A DNA stretch of 64,000 nucleotides, taken from NCBI GenBank assembly GCA_036937835.1, contig CM072870.1, positions 19,186,001 through 19,250,000 of the forward strand, given 5' to 3'. The translations under genes and the position numbers were made by a program. The notes under the pieces are model-generated. The model saw only the letters and a program-made list of their open reading frames with translations. It was not told the DNA's origin and did not search any database. Positions within the stretch are counted from its first letter, which is position 1, and each line of letters opens with the position of its first letter. This stretch comes from Pampus argenteus. Taxonomy: Eukaryota; Chordata; Actinopteri; Scombriformes; Stromateidae. This document shows positions 24,701 to 38,530 of this stretch, piece by piece.

Positions 24701-27700
24701 TCAAGAGTATAGATGACTTTGTAGATCAAGAGCATGAATTATTTAATTGAGAGCATGAATCATTAAAGTGAGAGCATAATTTGGATATTTTTTTCACTGG
24801 CCCTCTCTGGTTTTACTCTGTATCCTTTATTAACATTAATTCTGCACATTTGTTGTTTTCTGAATGTGTGCATATGTTCATATATAGCATGTGTTTATGT
24901 GTTTTGTGTGTTGTATCCATGTTTTACATTCTGAGTGTGTCTATTAGGTGCAAGTATGGACAGATGTGTGCATCACCTCATGGTTCTCATGTCCGAGGAG
25001 GTCAGTTAGAACCTTTAGCACATGCTTGGCGTTCTCTGCACACTTCCTTTTTCCTGTAGGAAGTCAACCATCCAACACACACACATATAAACATACAATA
25101 CACAAACAAGACTGTTGTGCTTATCCTTACAATTTAACTTGTTTTTTTTGCTAGAGGAAATAAATATAAGAGTGCACTGATAAGAATGGTGTTCAGAAAT
25201 ACTGTAAAAAACGTTTTTATTGAATGCAGGTCTGTGTGACCTTAACTCAATTATTTAACAGAAATTATAAGTTAGAAAGAAAGCTTACACAGATTTAAAA
25301 GAGATCAAATTGATTAACAGCGAAATCACAGACTACTGATAAATTCAGATTTTTCCTCTATATTCTTTCTTGCCTTTTGTTCGCAGACACAGGTTCATAA
25401 GCAGGGCTGCAGAATACTCCAGGGTGTAGTCGCTCAGACAGTCTGAGTCATGTAGCTCATCCACCAGCCAGCCAATAAGATCATCCGCTATCATGGCTGT
25501 CTGCTGGCTCCTCCTACCAAGACATATGGATAAATGAAGGCAACCTGAACACAAATATTTGCTCTAATATGTCTCTGTAAATACGGATCAATCGAAAAGA
25601 ACATTACAGCTTTTTCAATGCAAGTTGTAATTCTCTGCACTTCAGAATAAAAGCATTAAAGTACAATTTTTAAAATGTGTTGCATAATCTAAGTAATATT
25701 ATTGTGTTCCTTCCTGATAGTGTAAGATGATTCTAAGCCACCTGCAAATCAAAATTATGTCAACTTTTTTTTTTTTTTTTTTTTTTTTAAATCAAAGATA
25801 CTGCCATATTAAGGGTAAATGGGTAAATCTATATTTTGACTGATTGCTCCAAATAAGTATTAGTTGAAAATATATTTTAAACCAGCTTAGTCAGAAAACC
25901 TCCCTCCCTAGTGGGTGATAATGAGGACAATTTACCTGAGGCTGAGTTTCTGCAGAGCCACTAGCACATTCTCCCTTGTCAGGGAGTCTTCTTCCTCTTT
26001 TCTGAGTGCCTCTGTCAGAAGTTTCAGGAGAATGGGGATTTGGGAGAGGTAAACCCGACCTGTAAGCATTAACACAACATGGAGTCAAGATCAAAAGGCA
26101 AGAAATAAGCCTCTTTAAAACACTTAATGACAACTTTACAGCTTTGCTGGGCAAAATCATATATCATACACCATAAAACAGGTATAAAAATTCAGGTGAC
26201 TGCACCATTTTGTTGTTACTGGCATATTCCTGTGAGATGATCATTAGTGGTTGGAAAATGGAAAGTTGGTAAAAGCCACTATGGTCATCTATACATCTCC
26301 AAATGCATCCAGTCAGACAATGATTCATCTTACAATGAAATAATGATGCTTAACTAAATATAATGGGAGTTGAGAGCACTTACCCTCTGCAAGGGAAGCA
26401 AAAGCATTGATGAGACGAGCCATGTATTGCCGGACAATCCCGTTCTTTGACCTTATTAGATGAAGCACGGTTTTCTATGGAGACACAAAAAATAGCGTAG
26501 TTTAAAATTATGTTTGTAAAAGTGTTTTAAAGTACAATCAGTAATATTTGCATTAACCTAAAAGCATTCATGTTTTTATAGAAAAAAGTCAAATCTACAC
26601 AACCTGATGAAAATATAAATGCCAGAAGAATATGACTGACATCTGAGATGTTATGTCCAGTTTGTCTACAGTCTGTGCACTTCATCCATTTTGCAGGATT
26701 AAGTCAACGGCAGGTGAGAAACAAACCTATGTGCACCTGGCAAAGGTGCCAATTCACCAGTTCCCGCCTGCCTCAAATTAGAGCCTGGGGATTAATTAGG
26801 TGATGTGGCCAATAGGGCAAGAAGTTATCTTTTACCGTAACTATGGCTCAGGTGGTTGCACAAAATATTAGATTTGGAGGTAGGGGGTGGAATCTAAATA
26901 AAAGCAAAAGCAAAATCACTGTTATTTCTGTTCACACCAGGAGTCTGCCTGTCTGCCTCAGTAACAGCTTTGTAGTGTTAATTTAGACAGAAAATGTGTA
27001 CTACAATTCACAATATTAAACACACACCACAATACAGTTACATTAAAAGCTGTAGTGCTAAGACCTCACCCGTTTTGTGCTGTAGCGTTCCAGCAGATCG
27101 TTGCTGATGTAGGCTTGAAGCACCGTGTCTCTCTGCTCACCAGGGAGTGAGCGAGTCAGTCTCTGAAAAAAACCACAAGAACCACAAGAAACAGACTCAC
27201 CAGTCAGTACACAAAATGCTAGACAAGCAAAAATATAAATAATACTCTTCCCTCCTTAATGCTTACAAACTGCTGTAATTATGAAGCGCCTCAAAGCAAA
27301 TCCTCATTTTTTTTTATTCTTCTGCCCACAATATTCTAATAAAACTTCTATATAGAAGACAACACATATTTTGCGTTACTATGTAAACAAGGTACAGTCC
27401 AAATAGATGTACAGCTCTGAAGACCAGGTATTTCATCAACTATAATGCAATTATCATATTATGCTAATTTAGGAAGACTAAACGCCAAATAAAGTCAGCA
27501 TGTAGGGATCAAACTATATATATATATATAAAAAGTAGAGATCACAGCGTTTGGATAGTGAGCAAAAAAAAAAAGAAGAATATTAATAAGTGCAGACGTT
27601 ACTATCATAAAAATATCAGTATATGAAAAATAAGAGGAATAGAAGATTATGAATACAGCATAAAAATAGTAATATGAATATTAACCCAGCGCAGAGCCTG

Positions 27701-30700
27701 AAGCAGCAGGGATCTGAGTCGGTCTAAACCTTCAACCAGGTCTTTCTTCAGCTTCTCATAGTCCAGTGAGGGCAGCATTGGCACTTCCTTAGATTTCCTG
27801 GAGATCAGTAAAAAAAACAAAAAACAAAAAAAAAGACATCTCAGGTGATCTACTACACAGCACCAAACTGTACCGAGGAACAACCACTATACATGTCATA
27901 TTCTGCAAACCTGTTCAAATGTAAGACTTACTGTGGTGCAATGGAGGCTCGTAACATTGAGGAGGCCTAAGAGACAGAGCAAAATCAAGTTAAGAAGACA
28001 AGGAGGAGCAGAGCATATTTCAGATTTTGATTATTTCAGACTACATTTATCACATACTATTCAAAAACATAACACACTGCCATTGTTCCAACTAATCATC
28101 CAATCTACTTACCCAATAGTGTTCTTCATCTAAAACAATCATGTCAGCTGCTACCTACATCAATCATTAGTAGTCTATGGACATGCAGATATCATGCTTG
28201 TGGTACATGCTGAATACCCAAACATAATACTGTTTGGCAACATCACCCATGCAGTCAGTGACAATAGGCTATAAAATAAGTAAACCAGAGAAGGCGGGTT
28301 AGTGTGAAACAGTGATCCCTTCATTCCTTACACCTCAGCTCACTTGTACTATTGCCCTGTTTGTAGTAATTTTAGAAAGAAGGAAATAGAGGCTTCTCAA
28401 CAGTGTAGTATAGCATTGTGGTGTTGATGTGTGGAGGGTAGTGTTGTTTTTTTTTTTGTACTATTGAAAGGGTATTTTGAGCCTTGTAATCCAATCTGAA
28501 CCCCGGTGGTCAGGCCTATAGCCGGAGCAGTGTAAGGTCAGGGGAGTGATCCATGTCGTCTGAGGTATTGTGTGATCTGGTCACATTTTGCTTTGGTGTG
28601 CAGCAGGTAACAACAAAGTAGAGAAGAAAATCGATACTAGAATTCCTTCCCGTATTCCTTTCTCTCTAAACATTTCAGTTCCCTTGAAGGGCAAGGCGGA
28701 CATGTTTCACTGAGAGATTTGACACTGGGGGAACCTGGACCCTGGATGCCTTCCAGAGAGTGTTACCCAATTAGGATTAGTGCACACGTATGTTACAGAC
28801 AGCAATTATTCTCCATTGTTGCATATCAAGAGAAAAAGCCAAAAACCTATGCTGAATGTTTCTCTACAATCGCACAAGACTATAAGTACTACACCAAATC
28901 ATTCTAATTTTTTAAATATAATGTTCAAGTTTAGTTTTAATTTGCAAATAGTTTATAGTTATGGTTATATCTTTAATCTCTATTCTACCTTTAGTTATAC
29001 TATTTATTATTTAGTTAGTCTATTAAGTTATTGTCTTTACCTACCACATTGTTTTTGTATTTTGATTTATGTCAAGTGGGGGCTGTACCACTTTGATTTC
29101 CATCTGCGATTAATAAAGTACTCTATATTAATCTCAGATTTCAGTTGGCCACCTACACAAAGCAAAAGCTTGAATTCCCTGAATACAGTTTACATAACTG
29201 AGGCCAATACTCTCTTCACATCCTGAAGCTGTCCTCTCACCTGTTATGACTGTGGGGACAAGCCAGTGTCATCGATTCCTTGCTCTCTGGTCTCTGAACC
29301 AGACTTAAGTTCTCTCTAGCAAATAAAATCTGTGATAATCATCATAAGGAAATCTATGTTTCCGACTCAGTGCTCAGCTACAGCTAAGACAAATATTTTA
29401 TCCAGGTTAGCAGGAATGTTGACTATTGTCACAGCTCTTGGGAAATGGGAAATTGAACAACACTTGATTTAACATTGTGTATTAGCACAATTTTCAAGTT
29501 TTATTATATGTTTAACCTGAGTTCCTGCTATTAATGTTGTTAAGAACATCACAATTATGTAAAGCTTTCTGGTTGCCTCTTTTCAAATGACTGTAATTCA
29601 ACCCACCCTGTTTGACTACCTGAGCGTGAGAAGTGTTTTTAGATCAAAGCGTCTTGTGTTGGCCATTCTTGTCCTGTCTAATTCTTTCAAAAACTGCACC
29701 GTTAAACAAATGGTAATCGGAGAAAACTGAGACAGACAGCGTTTACCTTAAAAAATAGAAGACAGATAGCCAATAAGGAGCGTTGAGAGGAGGAACAATG
29801 ACTCAGTCGTTGGGAACAAGTGAATTTAATGATGAGGTACGCCCTGAAAGAGATGCTCTTGTTTGGCTTAACAAGTAGCCTGAAAAAAATGGGGTCATTC
29901 TGACTTCAAACAAGGCCAAACATCCTTTTAAACTAGGACAATCTAATAGGAACCAGTGGGAAATGACAGGGAATATATGGACTGAGCACAAAGGCAAGCC
30001 AAGAAAGTTATCTGTAGTTAAAGAGGGGGAGGCACACATAAATATAAGGAGATGAGGAAGACGAGGAGGAGGACACATGGGAAGGCATAAGCAAGATGAG
30101 ATATGGAGGGCAACTCAGGGAAGTGAGAGATGACAAGCAGTAAAGATGAAAACATATGAAACTTACATAGCCATCATCATAGGGACTCATAGAGTAATAT
30201 CCCTTTGTGGACAAAAGCATCACACACGCAAAAACACAAACACACAGAAAGAAGTTGTTCAGTTCAAAACAGAAAGAAACAAGATTTCACAGGCCAGAGT
30301 TCAACACCAAAATGAAGGCCACTAACAATAAGCATGTTGCAGTATCAGCGTGGAAAGTTTTGTTTTAGGTTAGGGCATTTCTGTTGTATCTGGGCTTCAA
30401 TAACAGCTTTATTTTTTATTTATTTTCTTGGCAGGGGAGTATTTGCGTGGGGTATTCACAGCCACACTGTCACAGATAAGATCCTTTGATGCAATCAACC
30501 ATTTGGATCATTTCCATTCTAACCATTATTCTTAGTTACATTACAAAAGTGGTTAATACATTTTAGATTTTGTGTTTGAACTTTCACATTTCCTGCTTCC
30601 TGTGTTCAGAGTTGTGTATATTTATTTGCTACTAAGCCACACAATGCTATGAACCAGTCCCATATTGTCAGAAAACTACAGGATTACTACATTCACAAGA

Positions 30701-33700
30701 CCAATTGACCAACATCTGTGACGTTAGTCCCTGAGAGCAGTTTTCTCTACTAGTATTTAAGTGTATCAGCAGTCCCCTGCTTGACATTGTTCATGCTTTT
30801 ATATCATCTTAATCATATTGCCTCGAGGCCTTGTGTTGTACCATTGTTCTATCAGTGAGATGTAAAGGAGACAGAGAGAAAATAGAGAGAGGCGTTCTCA
30901 CTCACAGTGCCAGGCCTGGTGAAGTCAGTGCTCTGCACCACGCTCTGCCTCATCTGGCTGCTGAATAGGCGAACACACACGGTTTGCAGGTACTCAGGGG
31001 AGATCTGCAAAAAAACACAGCAGGCCTCTTGAGCTTTAAGATACTGTGTGTGGGTAAAGGTAGGGGGGGCTATGTTGCCATTTTTGTGTCCATGTTTAAA
31101 AGCCATGTCACTAGTAGGGCAGTGGATGTGGGTGCATATTAAAAATAAGCAAAATAAGGTGTTTTGTTATGTTAGGTTTTTGCATATATAGCTGTCAGAA
31201 ACAGTCTATTTAAGGAGTATTTTATATGTCTGCTTGTTTGTCTACTGTGTGTGTGTGTCTATCTTTTTTTCGTTTTAATGTAGCCTATGCCTGTAGCTGT
31301 AGTGTTAAAACGCGTGTTTGTTTGCTCTACAGTCAACATGCCCTACCATTTTTCCGCTGACAGTGGCCTCCAACGAGTCGACCAGCTCAGCAGTGATTCC
31401 AATCAGGTTGTGATAGTCGGCTTGCATTTTGTTGAACTTCCGCATGTAGCTGGTGATGCGGCGGTCCGACTCAACCAGCTGGAGCTGTAACTGCTGCATT
31501 GCCTCTGTGCCGTCACACAAAAACACACACAGAAAAATAAAGCTTTATGTAGCTGTAACGGTCATAAAATGTTTCATTTGAGAATTGATATAAAGATTAA
31601 ATGGATGGATGTTTTTGATTAACTAAAGATTTTGCACAGTCCGAGTCTGCAAGTCACTATGCAAGATATTAGTATATCCTTAAAAGGAACATTAAATAAT
31701 AAGGTTAAGCTTTATCAACCTCTATCTGCAACTAATTGCAACACTGAATTTATCTCCACTACAGTTATTTGGCAAAGCTTCTCACCAACCCTGCTGGCCC
31801 TTTGACTGTGGGCAGAGGGTTAGGGTTAGAAAGATTGACATTTTCACCAGAAAAAATAACTAACTAATGAAGCACATGACTATGACATACTGTTGCCATT
31901 TGTTGGGAAAGTCTAACAACAATCTGAATTTGTTGTATAATAAGTACTATTTGATAATCGTCTTTGATGGAACTGAATAGTCTGCAGTTGGTTTCTACGA
32001 TGGACAAATAGATTATTTGGTGGGAACATTCACCTTTAGTACTTCTTCCACCCTCCTTCTGCATGATGTCTGTTAAAGAATACACACTAGCACTCAATTG
32101 AACACTAATCAACATTTGTACAGTATATGTTACCTTACGTATATGCTCCCAGTATGTAAAGATATAATGTCTTACTGACGTTTGACAGAACACGTAACAA
32201 ATACATGGAATGTTATACATCCTGCCTGAAGCCGGAATTATCGTCACAGAAAGATTTAGGATTAACTTTATCTGTTTAATTATATGATTAGATACAAGTG
32301 CTGATAGTGAACAAATACCGGTTTGTTTTAAAATGAGGGACAGATTAGTTTTAAAAAGGTTCCATGGACCAACACCCTTGAATGGGCAAACACAGCTGTC
32401 ACTCAGTGTATTTACATACACTTGAGTGCATCAGTTTTCTCCAGGAATATTATTTCTTAAATGTTTATTTTTACGTGAGTCATGTGCCAAACACAGTTAT
32501 CAGATTTTAAGTTAGATAACACTCCTTTATGTCTTACATAAGTATGTACACACAACACAGAGTTTCTGTCTCAGCCCCTGAGATGATAGTTACTAGTGCT
32601 AATCTGTATGCTTTGATTGTCTGACAAATGGGATGGTGTTTAGTTTTGCGAGTGTGCAAGGTGGAAAGTTGATCTGCTGGATTTTAAGTAAAAGTAAAAT
32701 AATTTCAAAATTATTGTTATTGTCCTTTGCCTTTCTGATTTTGAAGGAGTTGGCGTGTTCAGATTAGGTTTGAGTTGTTTGCCTTACCACTATTTAGTTA
32801 TGGTGACAGTTAATTAATTAGTAATTTGCAATACAAAATGTTACATTTGCAAAGCTGATATTCATATCATGATCGAGAACAATAGGATCACACAGAAAAA
32901 ATAAACTTGTTATAATTGTTGCCCATCTGTACACTGAAGGTTTGTACAAAAAATACACATACCTTTTAAGGTATATGTATTTCATTTGTCTTTGCTTAAT
33001 TAAACTTTTGTTAATTCCCCAATGTGTCCCATTCAAAAAGCAGGCCATTGTCATCTGCTGAAACAGAAAAATGAACTAGTTCTTTGTTTACAAAGTTCTC
33101 TGCAATGACATGCGAGTCTGCCACGATAAAGGATACATATAAATTCAGAAGCCTTGGGCTGTTGAACGGCTTCAGTGTCACAGACAGAAACTGCTCAAGC
33201 TTATCCTTCAACTGTGGAATCCAAGAATCCTGAATAAACACAATGTAGGTTAGAATAAAATATGTTCATTCAAGAGGTGTCACTGGGTAATAATGTTACG
33301 CAATATACATAATAACTAGTTGGCAATTACCAACTAGGTAATGTTCTACAATTAATTGATCACCTGGAAAAGATCTTTGAAGGAGGGGTGGACAGTGGGG
33401 TTGGGAACAAAAGGCAAGGCATAGTAAGGCAGAAACTCTGTGGTCTGGCTCAGTGCTGCTCCCCGAGTCTCCAAGTACTGTTTGAAGTGGGAAATCCTCT
33501 CCTCAAACTCAGCCTGGTCCTGGAGACGCATTAAGGGTTCTTCTGTTAAATACATTTTTTTCACTTAAATGTTTTTTTTTTCTCTTGGCCTGCTACCACC
33601 ACAGAAAATTGAAGTAAACAACATTTTTAAATAACTTCACCCTATAAATGCATGAATTAAAACTTCAATGGCTTGCACAGTGAAAGGCACACCACAGAGG

Positions 33701-34894
33701 TTAGAAATTATATAATTAGCATTTGAGTAGTTCAACAACAACAACAACATCATAGATTGTCCACTGTATTAAGAGAACATGACTGACCTGTAGCACAGCT
33801 TAGTGGACAGTTTGAAAAACAGCACATATATTATTATCAACTATAGGGAACAGTATGGTTGCACATCATTATTGGATTTTATTTGAATGCTATTATTAAA
33901 ATAACATTTTAACCAAAACAAACAAAACAAAAACTATGGATCGACATACGTGTCTACCAGGGTGCCTTCTCAGTGGGTAGATGGTGAAGTGGATGTGAAG
34001 GTAGAACTCCAGGTTCTGGGCCTCGGCGTCAGTGTCTTTTACCTCAGAGGGAATATTCTCTGCCCACAGTTCAAAGAACACCTTGTGGTCTCCATCATCA
34101 AAAGAACTAAGGAGGTCTTTCTGTGTGGATCGACAGTGTAAAAGACACTTGATGAGGAAAAAACAAGAATTATGAAAAGATGTCATTCACCACCACAAAC
34201 AAGAACAATTTACTGTTTTTTGTTTTTTTACCATTATATTTGCATATATCACAATTATAACTGATAAACAACAGCATGAGCAAGACTTTCAAAAAGACCT
34301 GCCAAATCTGACAGGATCAATAAAAATAAATAAATAACCTACACAGCAAACAGAGTTTCATAATACAAATACTTAATGTTTAAGGTTGTAACAACTGCAT
34401 GTTAATATTAAACCATGTGTGGGCACAAGTCCTTTCCACTTTTCACCACTCAACGCCATCAAAATCCTGCCTTTCCTGAGTTCCATTGGCCAAAAATAAA
34501 TCAGACAACCTGGTGGATCAACTGCTTATAAGAATTATATCATTTACCTGAATGACACGAGTCTTTGAGTCTCTGAGAGTACTTCCTTGAGGCTTTGAGA
34601 CGAGCTTGCCTTTGCTTTTGCACTCCTTGTCGAAACTGTGAACAGTCTCTTCAAATTCCTCAAACTTGAGGTACTGGCAAAGACACAAAACAAACACAAA
34701 TGCTGCAAATTCCATTTTAATCAGTGCAGAGCATCCAAATTAAACAAGCTGGACAAACTCTTCTTTTATGTGAATCCAATATCATGTTTTTATAAGCATG
34801 GCAGCTTGTTTAATATGTTTTATGTATTCTCTTTTTTTTTTACCTCCTTTATCATTCCAAGAAGATTGGCTTCAGTAGCCAAGATGTCCCCCAT
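15751..34894 (-). CDS. armc9: armadillo repeat-containing protein 9, complete coding gene
   Basis: Coding exons in order: 34894-34844, 34673-34548, 34120-33950, 33519-33364, 33229-33137, 32058-32034, 31504-31347, 31004-30906, 27966-27932, 27797-27686, 27162-27070, 26474-26384, 26059-25936, 25513-25374, 25053-24977, 23723-23649, 23585-23520, 23240-23150, 22653-22601, 21773-21675, 21240-21125, 20417-20248, 19736-19637, 17389-17196, 15773-15751. They total 2538 nt in one frame (845 aa). The start MGDILATEANLLG leads into a LisH-like region (about 5-50), a coiled-coil (about 205-245, with ADYHNLIGITAELVDSLEA), armadillo-type helices (about 300-565), an acidic stretch (about 595-612), and a low-complexity Ser/Arg/Pro tail ending SSQSKRR. 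ARMC9 is a basal-body/ciliary protein that partners TOGARAM1 and is mutated in Joubert syndrome. All introns are GT-AG except one GC-AG. The exon 22/23 junction was chosen because only donor 20247 keeps the frame open. Exon 23 could start 6 nt earlier (19742). Confidence 0.93.
16294..16428 (+). CDS. candidate 44-aa small ORF antisense in last armc9 intron
   Basis: An ATG in strong context (AACATGG) begins MAEQQRLPYLFSPAEWV and runs 44 codons to TGA. The local G+C is higher than in the rest of the intron. It could be a first exon, because GTGGGT lies in frame at 16338, or chance. No known family is recognised. Confidence 0.15.
   Translation: MAEQQRLPYLFSPAEWVAQPATQTSPLSLLSQRSVSVSHSGCVY
24208..24782. 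mobile_element. 575-bp inverted-repeat (MITE-like) element in armc9 intron
   Basis: The ends are perfect 12-bp inverted repeats, AAATTATGCTCT (24208-24219) and AGAGCATAATTT (24771-24782). Each end is made of related units spaced 21 bp apart: ATGCTCTTGATTTAAT at 24213 and a copy at 24234, then on the right side three inverted copies ending at 24735, 24756 and 24777. No ORF is present, so it would be non-autonomous. A target-site duplication is not obvious. Family unassigned. It sits between armc9 exons 15 and 16. Confidence 0.5.
29060..29135 (+). mobile_element. possible decayed LINE/SINE 3' tail in armc9 intron 8
   Basis: GATTTCCATCTGCGATTAATAAAGTACTCTAT resembles the TTTCC...GGGATTAATAAAGTATCTAT type of tail common to fish L2/Rex-like retroposons. 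No reverse-transcriptase reading frame is visible nearby, so at most a 5'-truncated remnant is present. Confidence 0.3.
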
Positions 34895-34907
34895 CTTGGC
34901 TGACTCC
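34895..34907 (-). other. armc9: armc9 5' UTR at start of coding exon 1
   Basis: On the - strand GTTCCAG|GGAGTCAGCCAAG precedes the ATG, so an acceptor just right of 34907 would place the start codon 13 bases into an exon, with a non-coding exon upstream. A matching donor, GAATAAG|GTGAGAATG, occurs at 35429/35430. Confidence 0.4.
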
Positions 34908-35429
34908 CTGGAACTCATGTGAGTGACAAGACTTTCTAAAACAACTAAAAACAGTAAAAAAAAACTTCTGTTCCAATTAAAAACTTTAGTAATCCCAGCA
35001 TGTATTCTGTATAGCCTGCAAATCACATGACAGACAATACGTGTTAATACTAGAAGTGAATTGTAACAGGAGAACATTAAAATAATATTACAAAGTGCCT
35101 TTGCTTTTCTCAGGTGAGTGTTTGTGTTTCAGACTCCAAAGCTGAGGTACAAAGGTTTTGATATGATAATAATAATAATAACGGTTATGTTCTTAACCAA
35201 AAACACAGAAATCTTACTTTTACTGGCACTGAAAGCTATAACATTGCTAGTGCTAACATTACTGAGGATTTACATTTTAGATGTGTTTATTCAGTTGTTT
35301 TCTGCTTTTCTAATTTTAACATACATAGTCGACGTTACCGAAAATGTGGCAAAAGTACTAGCTGCTAGCTGGCAAGCTAATCAATTTAGATTATCTGACG
35401 CTAAGAGGGGACATAAGCATCATTCTCAC

Positions 35430-36164
35430 CTTATTCACACATCATGCAATGGATGAATATGCGATTATAACGCTTTAGACACATTAATCCGCAACTGAAA
35501 CGTATATAATCCATATTCGGCAGGGTTTATGGGCCTCACTAACAGTTACATTAGCCACCTAGCCATTAGCTAGCAACCGTACACAGATAGGACGCTAAAA
35601 CACCTAGCAACCACTGGCTGGGGAATGCAGGCTGGAAAGTAGGGACAAATGTCGTAAATAACGTCACGCTTTGTGAAAGGATCCTGTTTTGTTATTTTTT
35701 ATTTCTTAGAGAAAATGGTAAGAAACGGTTTTAGATATTTATCTGTAAAGTATTAAAACTGCGCGGAAATCGTGCTTTATGTATTTTACTGAGTTTTTAA
35801 CATTACAGTGACGACAACTAGATAACTATAAGATAATGTTAACCTTTTGAGTTTTTTTTCTTTTATTTGTGTTCGTGTTTTTCTGTCATATATAATAATT
35901 ACATTTCGTCCACCTATTTCAACATCAACAAACAAAGTAACAATGAGGATTTTATTCAACCGGAAGCAGTTCCTGTGTCAAAGGTTGAGCACATTGTTCC
36001 TGCGCGGTTTGGACGGTTTCATAGTAATGAATGAAAGTTTTTACTCAAATAATAACGCTAGCGCACACAGTAGTTACACACGTTGGCACAGAGAGTAATC
36101 CAGTGACTGCGACTTTAGTGTGTTGCTCAGTATAATACAACATAAGCACTTCATCTCATTTAAG
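35430..36164. promoter_or_regulatory. head-to-head armc9 / polr2h promoter region
   Basis: The two genes diverge from this interval. A candidate armc9 non-coding exon ends at 35430 (donor AAG|GTGAGA, - strand). A polr2h non-coding exon ends at 36164 (AAG|GTAAGC, + strand). Between them are a CRE-like AACGTCACG (35658-35666) and an ETS-type ACCGGAAG (35959-35966), sites typical of TATA-less housekeeping promoters. Start sites are inferred, not mapped. Confidence 0.45.
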
Positions 36165-36784
36165 GTAAGCTTCGGGAATTGGGTTCACAACATGCTAAAG
36201 CTAACAGCTAGCCTCAACAGGAGACACTGTTGAAGTTTAGTTATGACAAGAACTTTAAACTGTTTTTGTGAGTTCAGGTTTTCACGACAGTAAAGCCGTG
36301 TTAATGTCGATTAAATAGTTTTCTCGTAAACAGATTAATTTATGAATATTTTAATGCAGTTGGTGCAGATATTATTTTTTGTTAAAATAGTGTTTACTTG
36401 ATATGCTGATTTTGTTTTGAAAATCGATTACTCGTTTGTGTTTTATCGCTTCGGTTGTGAGAATTTGGTGCGTTTCTCTGTCTTGCATGTCGGTAAACGC
36501 AATATTTTTGATTTATTTATTTATTTTTGAATAGTGGACAAAACAAGCAATGCAAGGACTGCATGCTCGTTGATATTTTCCACAATTATCTGACATTTCC
36601 TAGACCAAAACATTACTTGATTAATCGACAAAACAACCAAATCATTCTAATTGCTTGTAGCATCATACCTTTTCCCATCAAAAGATAAAATATAAGCAAC
36701 TGTAAATAGTCAGAGCTTCCCGAGTATGTCAGTTAGCTTTATTTATTTTCTCTTGTGGTTTCCTGTTCCTAAGCTGAGAGAAAG

Positions 36785-38247
<1,463 letters not shown>

Positions 38248-38530
38248 AAGCCACCTCTGCTCGCCTACTCACCCCGGTTCTTCCACTGCTACAGTCAACC
38301 TTAAAGTTATATTGAACTGCATTCTGAAAACATCAATATTCTCAAGTCTGGAGTACATGACTATTTCCAAGAGCTGCTTACAGACAGAACACATGGAGGT
38401 TATAGACAACATATTTTGATTTTTATTCTCATAACATAAAATGTCTCCCCCAACGAGACGGACAATAGACTAAAGACTGTGACACTTAAGAACCGTTGCA
38501 ACCTTGTAAATAAAGATTTTTTTTATACAA
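38248..38530 (+). terminator. polr2h: polr2h 3' UTR with poly(A) signal
   Basis: AATAAA at 38509-38514 follows GCAACCTTGTA and precedes a T-rich stretch, a standard mammalian-type cleavage signal about 265 bases after the stop codon. Confidence 0.7.

Noticed and set aside
31819..31830. Telomere-like GGGTTAGGGTTAG (and CCCTAACCC near 48302)
   Set aside because: Only about two repeat units, expected by chance in 64 kb and not an interstitial telomere.
31864..32421. 185-codon - strand ORF in an armc9 intron
   Set aside because: The only supported coding part is the 25-nt micro-exon inside it. The rest is AT-rich intron read by chance.
33520..33557. Alternative armc9 exon 4 acceptor (TTAACAG|AAGAACC), which would lengthen the exon
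   Set aside because: The CTCCAG|GACCAG acceptor with donor CAC|GTATGT reproduces the orthologous spacing exactly, so the longer form is less likely.
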